Under the pieces are notes generated by a model, which saw only the letters and a program-made list of their open reading frames with translations, did no database searches and was not told the origin of the DNA. Source: Mytilus galloprovincialis (Eukaryota > Mollusca > Bivalvia > Mytilida > Mytilidae). From it: 64,000 nt of DNA. Both the position numbers and the translations under genes were made by a program. Shown here one piece after another: positions 11,558-21,531 of this stretch (its first letter is position 1; every line of letters starts with the position of its first letter). The stretch is taken from NCBI RefSeq assembly GCF_965363235.1, contig NC_134844.1, positions 52,386,872 to 52,450,871 of the forward strand, read 5' to 3'.

Positions 11558-13210
11558 GTGAAAATTGGAATGTCCAACCTCAGTAGCTGTCAAATTTTGG
11601 AGGGAAATTTAGAAATAGAATTTTTCATAATCATGGAAGTACTTGCCGTAAATATGAATGAGAATATTCAACCTGCAGAAAAAAGAAAATATTTAAAAGA
11701 TAAAGTTGAGAGTGTTAAAAGAAGGAATGACATGAGGAAAGAAAAACCAAAACCTATTGAAGGAAAAATAAATTTTTCTTCTGGATCTATTGATGAGAAA
11801 AACTTGATATATGGAATGACCAATGACATTAAAAAGGCAATGGGTGGTGGGAACCCAAACAGGACTACAAATAAAGACATGTTATTTGAAGTAATGACAT
11901 TCTACATTAAAAACAATATAACACAACTGGATGAAGATCAACATATGGCTGAGGAAAGCAATATACCATTTTTGGACTGTTCTTTTACATCATGTAATGA
12001 GGAAACATCAACTCAGAAACTTTTTGTCACTGCCGAAACATCAATCGAGAACCTTATCAAAAGAGTGATAAACCATGGAAAAATTTGTAAAAGTCAGTTG
12101 CATCTTTACTCAACTGATATTAAGGGTCATGTTGGAGTATGCAAACTTAAATGTGAGGAAAAACATGAACTTCTCTGGTCAAGCTCACCGTATATGGGAG
12201 ACAAATATCTGTGTAATTTAAGAATGTCTCATGGATTTTATGTGTCAGGAATCCTACCAAACCAATATTCAAGATTTTGTCAGGCATCTAACATTGGTAC
12301 TATTGGGGAGACTACGCTGAATAGTATTTTCCAGAAATATGCCCCTGTATTGTCACAGCTGGTGAAAGAGTCATATGAAACTGCTCTTTTGGAGGAAATC
12401 GCGTCCTATGAAGAACTTCAAGAAGGTATCGATATTGTAACTGATGCAAGACATGGTACCAGAAAAGACTCTATGTACACAGACGTCGTTTGCCTTGGTG
12501 CCAGAACACACAAAGTTTTGCGTGTTGAAACAATTTCAAAAGTGGATTGTACAAGTGCACAAAAACATGTACTTATAGGAACAGAGAGGATTTACGAATA
12601 TTTTAAAAATCTCAGAGATGAGTACGAGGTGAAAATTCGTGTTCACTGTCATGACAGAAATACCAGTGTTAACAAATTTATCCATATTAATGGAATTGAC
12701 ACAGAATCAACAAATGATACCTGGCATGCCACCAAAAACATAGCCAAAGAAATCAAGACCATTTGTTCTGGACCAAGATACAAGGAAGGACAAACGTGGC
12801 ACCCTGAGTTATCGGACAAAGCAGCAAGTATAAAAACTCATCTGTATTGGGCAATGAAAAATTGTAATAAGGATCCAGTGAAACTTAAACTAAGTCTATT
12901 GAATATAGTTGAACATTATAAGAACAATCACGAACACTGTAGTGAATTATCAAGGTGTAAAACTGATTCAAATTATGAACCAACTAAATATTTAATCAAG
13001 AATCCCAAAGCAGAGATGTTATTAGGTCGGGCTCTAATGAACACCCAGGTATATAAATCGCCAACTGATTATGTTCATTGTATGGACAGTTATTATGTGG
13101 AAAGTTTCAATAATGCCATTCTTCAATATCACGACAAGAGAATTAACTTCTCCAAACAAGTTTATATTCTTCGGACAAATCTAGCTGTATTGGATTGGAT
13201 GAACATGTAA
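11558..13210 (+). CDS. Kolobok-like DDE transposase, C-terminally frameshifted
   Basis: A 550-residue open frame; alternative starts are M26 (11,633) and M34 (11,657). The N-terminus (1-110) is lysine-rich. At about 175-235 is a small Cys/His-containing region (GKICKSQLHLYS, CKLKCEEKH). The RNase H-like core carries DIVTDARHGTRKDSMYTDVV (first acidic residue in TDARH), then RVHCHDRNTSVNKF (second), and YYVESFNNAILQYHDKR near the end (candidate third). DTWHATKN and LNIVEHYKNNHEHC also match my memory of molluscan Kolobok-like proteins. The frame ends abruptly with WMNM at 13,198-13,210. One base earlier in register the reading continues for about 50 residues (HVNRQTTSLK to SEIWDQLVQIYLDL) to a stop at 13,351-13,353, so a single-base loss near 13,195 probably truncated it. 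Confidence 0.75.
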   Translation: MKIGMSNLSSCQILEGNLEIEFFIIMEVLAVNMNENIQPAEKRKYLKDKVESVKRRNDMRKEKPKPIEGKINFSSGSIDEKNLIYGMTNDIKKAMGGGNPNRTTNKDMLFEVMTFYIKNNITQLDEDQHMAEESNIPFLDCSFTSCNEETSTQKLFVTAETSIENLIKRVINHGKICKSQLHLYSTDIKGHVGVCKLKCEEKHELLWSSSPYMGDKYLCNLRMSHGFYVSGILPNQYSRFCQASNIGTIGETTLNSIFQKYAPVLSQLVKESYETALLEEIASYEELQEGIDIVTDARHGTRKDSMYTDVVCLGARTHKVLRVETISKVDCTSAQKHVLIGTERIYEYFKNLRDEYEVKIRVHCHDRNTSVNKFIHINGIDTESTNDTWHATKNIAKEIKTICSGPRYKEGQTWHPELSDKAASIKTHLYWAMKNCNKDPVKLKLSLLNIVEHYKNNHEHCSELSRCKTDSNYEPTKYLIKNPKAEMLLGRALMNTQVYKSPTDYVHCMDSYYVESFNNAILQYHDKRINFSKQVYILRTNLAVLDWMNM

Positions 13211-13640
13211 ATAGGCAAACCACATCATTAAAAACTGTGCAAGATGCAAAAAAACCACGAAGACAAGTAAAAGTAAAAGTTTTGAAAAGGAAATCTTATA
13301 ACATGTGGTCTGAAATCTGGGATCAGTTAGTTCAAATTTACTTAGATTTATGATATTTGATCTCATATTTTTTAAGTCAAATCATTAAAACATAATTGTA
13401 AGTAAATATTTGTTTTCTTTTATTTTTGTAATAATATCTACTACAAACCATAACTATTTTGACCACAGTGGATAAGATAATTAAATCGTCTGCTACAAAT
13501 TCCCCAAGCATGTGCATTTGTTTTGTTTACATTTATCAGCTGCTGTTTATATACATCTTGTACCTCCTACATCACCTTATCAGTCAAATCTTAATTGCGC
13601 ATGTCTTACCGATCAGGCTGATCGGATGTTGCTGGTTTAA

Positions 13641-16349
13641 TACCGAGCGTTAGCAGTCCACAGGAATAAATTTTATCATATCCTGCCACTATTGTCTTGT
13701 CCAGAGAAAACTATTCTTACTCATAAATGTCGCGTGTTTAGCATGAAACAGCAAATGACAAGTTTACACCTGCTTAAATTTCATACAAATCTTTGACTTC
13801 CAGCAATCGAATGGAACTCGCTACTACGAGACCACTAAGACGATTTATGCGTTTTGTTACGGGTTATGTTCTTGTGATACATATAATGATGATATGCTTC
13901 TAAACTCCTAACAGTAGTGATTGCACTTGATTTTCATATGATGAAGACATAATCTTTCAATCAGTTAATGTCAGTAACTGCTTGTAGTCATTTGGTAATT
14001 TATTTATCATTGTAAATTGACTTAGTTTCTTTTGTTACCTATTCTGATATCGGACTCGGACTTGTTTTAAACTAAGTTTTACTGTGCGTTTTGCTATGTG
14101 TTTCTTTTTTATTCTACATTGGCAAGATACATAGAAGGAGGATTGAGATCTCACAAAACAGAACCCCGCCACATGTTGTCTGTATGTGCGTATGCCAAGT
14201 CAAAAATCTGCAATTCAGTGGTTGTCGTTTGTTGATGTTACATATTTGTGTTTGTTCAATTTTTGTACATAACTTAGGCCGTTAGTTTTCTCGATTAAAA
14301 TTGTTTTTCATGTATCATTTCGTGGCCTTTAATAGCTGACCATGCGGTTATGGAACTGCTCACTGTTGAAGAATGTAACCGTGTACGGTGATGTATATTT
14401 GTTTATTTCTGTGTCTCTTGTGGAGATTTGTTTCATAGGCAATTATATCAAATCGTTATGTCTTGTGTGTTTGCGGGTAGTATAAATTCTAATAATATTG
14501 TCCGAGTGCAGCTATTATTTATTTAATTAATGTATATACACAGTTTTCTAAAAAAAAAACAAGTAAAAGGTTGACAAAACTATGACTATGTCTCTACTAA
14601 GGTAATTTTGTTGCCATCGAACAAACGATGAAATAAATGCATGAAGTATAAAGATAATTTATAATGGTTTTAAGTATCCACCCCACCTCCCTAAACAATG
14701 GGCCACTTCAACGTAATAACGAATGCCCATGTCCTACTTTATATGGCACACCGCTATTGTAAGATAATTTTCCGAAATTGTCAAGTGCTCCCCGCCATAC
14801 AATACTATATGTACATTAGGATTATAAAATCTTATGATTATTGCAATGTAAACACTAGATGTGTTTACATTTTGCTGTCAGTATAGGGGACAGTGAAATA
14901 TCTCGTGATGGTTTATCTAGTCAACTTCATACAGTTGATAAATATCTTAACAGATTTGAAAAATATATCCTCTAAGTGCAGACTATTGAGTTATAAATCT
15001 TGTTGATATTTGAAATGTTTATTGGAATTGTCTTTTTCATAATTCTCTCTTTAAATCAGTACTTTTAATATTATAGGGCGGTTGACGACTGTCGCAATGT
15101 AGTTTCTGTATCGGTAGTTAATCTCTTTAGAGAATGGGAAACGCAATTATTGAAATGTCGAATACACTTGGAAATAAACTCATCATAGATACCAGGATTG
15201 AAATTTTACATTTACGCCAGACAGAAGATGTATAGTCCATGTTATGCAGATGCTGGTTGAATGTTGGTTTTCCGTACGAAGAAATGAAAACTAAGTTCAC
15301 ATTGGGTTAACTGAAATCGTCACTATATTTGTTGTAAATTTTAGTTCCTATCTGACGTCCATTGTAACTTTCTTATATGTAGTCAAGATATTGATTTAGA
15401 AAATATTATCTGAGAGTAAGCGAAAGCTACTGTAAACCAACAAATGTTCAGGAGCGAACTATAAAGGTCACTGTCGCGAGTATGAAAATAACGCTAATTT
15501 GCATCTTCCAAATATAGGCAACCTAAATTTTTCTATATATTGGTGTTTGCTCTTTGGTCGGGTTGTTGTCCTTTCAACATATTCATTATTTCCATTCTCT
15601 TTTTTACAAAAAGTAAAATCACAAAAATACTGAACTCAAAATTCAAAAAGGAATGTCCCCAATCAAATGGCAAAATCAAAAGTTCAAACACATCAAACGA
15701 ATGGATAACAACTGTCATATTCCTGACTTTGTACAGGCATTTTCTAATGAAAAAAATGGTGGATTGAACCTGGTTTTATAACTAGCTAAACCTCTCACTT
15801 GTATGACAGTCATATCAAATTATGTGAATATATCAGGGAAATTAGCTATATATATAGATTAAGTCAAAGTTAACAAGAAAATAACTTAACTCGAAATATG
15901 TTGTATAAGAGTAATATGTAACGTGTATGACCAATTGTAAGATGATGGTTTTAGTTTAATCAACTTTTTTCAGTTTTATTTTTCTTCATTATATAACTAC
16001 ATACGTATCTGTAAACTAAATACATTTGAAATTTAACGGCATTTAAACATCATTGTTTGTCATTTTACATATTAGCAAAAATCCGATATGTTTTCCATAC
16101 TTTGATTCTGTATACAATTTTCTAGAATGTCTCTTTCAACGTATGTTTGTCCATATGCAGTTGTCAATGACGGTCATGTTGGCTTATATCGTGTCACATA
16201 ATTGTTTTAACGGATCAAAAAGCAAAGCAATGTGAGGTAAATTGTTAGATGATGTTATTGATTTTTTTTTTTTTACTTTTAAAGTTTTATTCATTTTCAT
16301 AACTATGGGAAATCAAAAAATAGATTGTAAAAACTATACACTAATTTAT
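13641..16349. other. Non-coding part of block A, paralogous to block B
   Basis: Resumes the block A/B paralogy: 13,654-13,990 matches 28,065-28,440, 14,025-14,460 matches 29,095-29,515, and 14,465-16,349 matches 30,745-32,645. A dispersed mussel repeat (GAATGTCCCCAATCAAATGG, then AAACGAATGGATAACAACTG) occupies about 15,640-15,830. No convincing gene; open frames of about 60 codons here have no motifs and are not conserved between the copies. Confidence 0.6.
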
Positions 16350-16500
16350 AACATTTGAACTTTAGCGCCATTTTAAAATCATTGATAACCTATATTTTCA
16401 TTTGCTGTCGATACATTGGACTTTCAAATATATAGTAACTTTATCAGAACGCCTTCGTTCTTGGGTCACGTCGTCTAATTGTGAAACTTTCAAGGCATAG
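16350..16500 (+). promoter_or_regulatory. Orphan TRIM-type first exon
   Basis: Carries the AGCGCCATTTT box (16,364-16,374) and an AG|GTAATTAC donor (intron from 16,501). It is nearly identical to the TRIM-C first exon at 32,645-32,762. No TRIM ORF follows here. Paralogy with block B breaks near 16,830 and resumes at the equivalent of 36,480, exactly skipping the interval that holds TRIM-C in block B. Confidence 0.45.
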
Positions 16501-17929
16501 GTAATTACATAGTTTCTTCATATGTTTGTAATTATATTTGAATATTAGGAATAACATAAACCGCTAACCTCCAGTGTAAAATATTGACAAATATAATACT
16601 TATCCATGTTAAAATGAGTATGCATAAGGACATGAATTAGTTATTTCTTTTTATTATAATTGGCATTTCATGTGTTTACTATGGTTTCTGTTTATATTGT
16701 ATACAAGTACATACATTGCGGTGAAAAAAGTTGAGAAAGTGGAAGACTTCGAATACTTTGAGACACCAGGGGAAAGTTGAACGCGGGAGCCATTATGTAG
16801 GATAATGTTATGTATGTGTATATGATATATAGCGACTAAAGCGTTAGAAATCTAAATTTCGACGGGTTTCGTGTTGCTCGTTTTTTGTTCTTTCTATTAT
16901 ACGCTGGTATTCTGTTGTTTTCTTTTTTTTTTTGTCGTTTTTCCCTTGTCATTGTCCTTCGACGTCGACTTATAAATTTTAAATGTCCGTTTGATATCTT
17001 TTGCCTTCCTTTGACGCCAGTCGATTTAGCTTATTTCACGATGATTTCCTGAGCATGGAACTTTATAATTGGTTCCTGTTGAGTTAAACTCGTTATGATC
17101 ATTAGGGCATTTTGTTTTTACGTTACCAGCGATATAATGAAGCCTGCGTGAGGCTTGCACATGCACCTTTTTTTGACACGTTTGTTTAGTTATGACAATA
17201 TCAATAAATGTTTAGGGTAATACGGTTTATATTAAAATCGACCCAACCTCATACGAAACATTGTTAGGTTACTAAAATCGCGATAAGCAAACAAGAAATC
17301 CAGAATGCAAGCAGTTAGTGATGGAGTCAATATAATTTTCTGCGGAATGTTTTCAAACTTACCTCTCAAATGAAAAGTATATATGTTACAATGTAAAATT
17401 TATAAATGCTATACCCTTATTGCAATAAATATTGTTGTTGCATTATCGTTATATGGACGTCTTCAATATTATCGAAAAGCAACTTTCTTTAAAGCAGTTT
17501 TTATACAGTTTTTGACCATATTATGAATTGTTATAATATCCATTGCCACCAAGGTTAAAAACAAAAATTGTTTGATAAAGATATTCAAAGTCCCAACATA
17601 TACATATACCAAAACAACACTAACAAAAGAAGAAGTCTAGACAAGCATATATCTGTTTCATGATCACTTCTAATCCTACACAATAAATTAAAACGTTTTC
17701 TTTTATTTACTCTATTCTTCTTAATTATTGGGCTTTGTAATTCAGTTGGCGATTCTCAAAATGATTCAAAAATTGTTCGTATTTACTGGAGACGCGAATT
17801 CCTAAACACCTTGTCCATGTTGACACCTCTTTCCGAATTCCTAACATATTTTCTATCTGCTATCAATCGGTCGTCGATTTCATACTTACAAGGAATCAAG
17901 AAGCTGTTTATATAAACATATAATAGTGA
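16501..17929. other. Non-coding block between orphan exon and TRIM-B upstream region
   Basis: 16,501-16,825 matches 32,763-33,090. From about 16,832 onward the sequence resembles 36,480-36,960 at lower identity (shared words: AAAGCGTTA, TTTCGTGTTGCTCG, AAATGTCCGTTT, GACACGTTTGTTTAGTTATG-like). A T-run lies at about 16,921-16,933. No gene seen. Confidence 0.5.
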
Positions 17930-18086
17930 TACATTTAAAGTTACGCGCCATTATAACATTCGTAACGTGATTTACAGATGTCAATAGATTCGACGATAAA
18001 TATCTTGTGACTGTTTCGTTTGTTTACCTTCCTGGTTGAAATATTTTATCAAGTTAAAGACATTTGTGAAACTCCTTCAAATTCAG
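17930..18086 (+). promoter_or_regulatory. Putative promoter/5' non-coding exon of TRIM-B
   Basis: Has the variant box GCGCCATTAT at 17,945-17,954 and CCTTCCTGG as in the TRIM-A exon. It ends ATTCAG|GTAAAA (intron from 18,087). The predicted intron runs to an acceptor at 21,524-21,525, seven bases before the TRIM-B ATG, matching the TRIM-A arrangement. Confidence 0.45.
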
Positions 18087-18599
18087 GTAAAATTATTGCT
18101 GTTTTATTTCATTTCAATGACATATAAAGAAAGGAATAGTGTTAAATACCATCTGAACTCCAGTACGTATAGAACATGTTTTGAAAAGTAATTTTGTGAC
18201 ACAGAATGCAATTGATGGTCTCTAAAACACATTTGTATCCGTGTACACTATCAAAAAAAGGTTTTGTCCTGTATACAATGTTTCCCCATCACTTTTAATG
18301 ATACGTCAAGTACGCTTTAATAAATTCTTATAAATTGCGTCAATTGGCCATAGCTACAAGATGAATAGTAATATTCATTTTGATAATCTTCATACTAGTC
18401 GTTCAAGGGTTATCGAACTTTAACCGTCAAAACCTAGGAATTGTTGATACGTTTTATCTATAAATATAATTTCAGCAATTTCCTATTTTTTTCTAAAAAT
18501 TCACTGCTGATTATCAAAGTATGCCCTAATTTCCGTAAAGACGATTTTCGTATTGCATGTACACGCAGGTAGGTTAATGCTGTTCGAGAGTAAATCGGC

Positions 18600-18963
18600 T
18601 ATTTATTCATATAAAAATCAATGAAATTTGAAATTATTTAGAATTTTTGTCTAGAAACTTTCATACCCAGAACTTATTTTTATCATCCCTAATATTATCC
18701 AAAGTTTTAATTTCTGGTGTCTCAGAACCCTCCATCTGGTTGCCATGGTAACGGGCAGCATTCAAAGATGGCGTGTGAACGTCCAACTTCAAGAGCCTGG
18801 CACACCCCATAGAACTAGGCAAATGAATAAAAATAAAGTTGTATTTGGTTGAAAAATATGTTATCTTTCCCGTAACAGCTGTTTCATTCTTTAAATGTGC
18901 CCTTTTATAATAAACAATAACAGAAATGACATACAATCCAACCGTGGCCCCACCAAAAGTCAA
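18600..18963 (-). pseudogene. Candidate 3' exon or retrocopy of an unrecognised membrane protein
   Basis: On the minus strand an open frame of about 100 codons ends at 18,661. Its upstream limit is a TTG just after an AG (complement of 18,964-18,965), so there is no ATG at its start and it looks like an exon entered from an acceptor. It begins TFGGATVGLYVISVIVYYKR, a single likely membrane helix followed by basic residues, and ends LDNIRDDKNKFWV. An AATAAA (complement of 18,602-18,607) lies about 55 bases past the stop. The segment is less AT-rich than its surroundings, has no counterpart in the TRIM-A intron, and lies antisense in the predicted TRIM-B intron. I do not recognise the protein. 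It could be a processed copy, a gene fragment, or chance. Confidence 0.3.
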
Positions 18964-19179
18964 CTATTTTGCCAATTTTAGATATGTTATATTCATTTTA
19001 AAAACAAGAAACAGCAATCTTCGTATTCATGAGCTTTTCAAGATTAAATATGCCAAGTTTTAAAGAGAGCTAGAGTTATCGAACTTTAACCGACAAAAAA
19101 ATCGAAAGTCTCATGTGTTTGCTTTTAGCCATTTAATTTGTTTTATAAATGCACAACTTGCAGAAAAATACACTTCCTC

Positions 19180-21250
19180 TAATTATACGACCGCAAAAAT
19201 TGAAAATGTTTGGTCGTATATTAGTATCACGTTGACGTCGTCGTCGTCGTCGTCCGAATACTTCTAGTTTTCGAACCTAACTTTAGTAAAAGTGAATAGA
19301 AATCTATGAAATTTTACACAAGGTTTATGACCACAAAAGGAAGGTTGGGATTGAATTGGGGAGTTTTGGTCCCAATATTTTAGGAATTAGGGGCCAAAAA
19401 GGGCCCAAATAAGCATTTTTTTGGTTTTCGCACTATAACTTTAGTTTAAGTTAATAGAAATCTATGGACTTTGACACAAGGTTTATGACCACAAAAGGAA
19501 GGTTGGGATTGATTTTGGGAGTTTTGGTTCCAACAGTTTAGGAATTAAGGGCCACAAAAGGGCCCAAATAAGCATTAATCTTGGTTTTCGCACAATAACT
19601 TTAGTATAAGTAAATAGAAATCAATGAAATTTGAACACAAGATTTATGATCACAAAAGGAAGGTTGGGATTGATTTTGGGAGTTGATGTCCAAACAGTTA
19701 GGAATGAGGGGCCAGAAAGGGGCCCAAATAAGCATTAATCTTGGTTTTCACACCATAACTTTAGTATAAGTAAATAGAAATCTATGAAATTTAAACACAA
19801 GGTTTATGACCATAAAAGAAAGGTTGGGTTTGATTTTGGGAGTTTTGGTCCCAACAGTTTAGGAATAAGGGGCCCAAAGGGTCCAAAATTGAACTTTGTT
19901 TGATTTCATAAAAAAATGAATAATTGGGGTTCTTTGATATGTCGAATCTAACTGTGTATGTAGATTCTTAAATTTTGGTCCCGTTTTCAGATTGGTCTAC
20001 ATTAAGGTCCAAAGGGTCCAAAATTAAACTTAGTTTGATTTTAATAAAAATTGAATCCTTGGGGTTCTTTGTTATGCTGAATCTAAAAATGTACTTAGAT
20101 TTTTGATTATTGGCCCAGTTTTCAAGTTGGTTTAAATCAGGGTCCAAAATTAAACTTTGTTTGATTTCATCAAAAATTGAATAATTGGGGTTCTTTGATA
20201 TGCCAAATCTAACTGTGTATGTTGATTCTTAATTTTTGGTCCCGTTTTCAAATTGATCTACATTTAAGTCCAAAGGGTCCAAAATTAAACTAAGTTTGAT
20301 TTTAACAAAAGTTGAATTCTTGGGCTTTTTTGATATGCTGAATCTAAACATGTACTTAGATTTTTGATTATGGGCCCAGTTTTCAAGTTGGTTCAAATCA
20401 GGATCCAAAATTATTATATTATGTATTGCGCAATAGCAAGCAATTTTCAATTGGACAGTATTCAGCAATAGCAAGAAATCTTCAATTGCACAGTATTGTG
20501 CAATAGCAAGAAAATTTCAATTGCACAGTATTGCACAATAGCAAGAAATCTTCAATTGCACAGTATTGTGCAATAGCAAATATTTTCAATTGCACAGTAT
20601 TGCACAATAGCAAGAAATATCTAATTGCACAATATTGTGCAATAGCAAGAAGTTTTCAATTGGAGTTATCTTTCTTAGTCCAGAATAGTAGTTGAATCAA
20701 CTTAAATCATTGTTTTATATAATATACAATGTATATTCACTTTTACTAATAACTGATAAATTAAAACAATCTTTACCATTCAGTGATAACAAGCACTTTA
20801 TTTTACATTTTAATATTTTATGGTGTATTTAAATGAGTAGTTATTTTTGCAAACTCCATTAGAAATTTGAATTGAGATCAGTTTTGGAAAAAGGGAAAGG
20901 GGAATGTGAAAAAAAAATAGGGGGAGATTTAATTTTTCTCATTTCAGATTTCATAAATAAAAAGAAAATTTCTTCAAACATTTTTTTGAGAGGATTAATG
21001 TATAAAATTATAATCCTGGTACTTTTGATATTACTATTCAACAGCATAGTGAAATGCTCAAAGGCAAAACAATATTTTAAGTTCATTAGACCACATTCAT
21101 ATTGTGTCAGAAACCTATGCTGTGTCAACTATTTAATCACAATCCAAATTTAGAGCTGAATCCAGCTTGAATGTTGTGTCCATACTTGCCCCAACCGTTC
21201 AGGGTTCAACCTCTGCGGTCGTATAAAGCTGCGCCCTGCGGAGCATCTGG
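19180..21250. mobile_element. 2-kb dispersed repeat element with internal tandem arrays
   Basis: Bounded by TTATACGACCGCA at the left (19,182-19,194) and the inverted TGCGGTCGTATAA at the right (21,214-21,226), followed by GCGCCCTGCGGAGC. Inside, a (GTC)n run at 19,233-19,253 is followed by four units of about 150 bp (GGTTTATGACC...AAGGTTGGGATTGATTTTGG), 19,270-19,900. Next come four units containing GGGGTTCTTTGATATG and AGGGTCCAAA (19,870-20,420) and about seven short units around CAATAGCAAGAAATCTTC (20,420-20,660). The TRIM-A intron lacks it (empty at about 2,100). Overlapping open frames at 20,859-21,153 on both strands are not considered genes. Confidence 0.65.
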
Positions 21251-21531
21251 TTTTTATTTGAATTTACAATAAACGCGTAATGGGATTTAATCTAAAAATA
21301 AAGCTGATACTTTTTCTTTAATGAGGATCTTCATTTGATGTTCAATGGGGAAACAGTATTGTATGTATATGCTTTCGGTGGTTGATTTCTCATTATTGTA
21401 TCGTGCAAATAAGCAGTAAATAGTTAAATAGATATCTAAAACTTTATTGCCAATTCAATAAAAAAAATTACAAGAAAATTTTACGTGAACATTTTACATA
21501 TCTATAAAAGTAAAGATTTTTTTAGTAGATA

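Larger units (their letters stand above)
9988..13640. mobile_element. Kolobok-type DNA transposon, two divergent genes, TTAA duplication
   Basis: The element proper is 9,992-13,636 (3,645 bp). It is bounded by TTAA at 9,988-9,991 and 13,637-13,640 and by a short inverted repeat, ACCAGCAAC at the left and GTTGCTGGT at the right. A subterminal palindrome (CCGATCAG/CTGATCGG) lies at 13,609-13,625. Block B has the uninterrupted site at 26,428-26,445 with TTAT in place of TTAA, which fixes the boundaries independently. It carries a transposase (plus) and a second protein (minus) with a shared 460-bp upstream region. Among TTAA-duplicating superfamilies, the transposase motif D-A-R-H and the domain layout point to Kolobok. 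The insertion happened after the A/B duplication and is probably young. Confidence 0.8.

Noticed and set aside
20859-21153. Overlapping frames of about 90 codons on both strands
   Set aside because: Low-complexity lysine/phenylalanine-rich readings of a repeat element.
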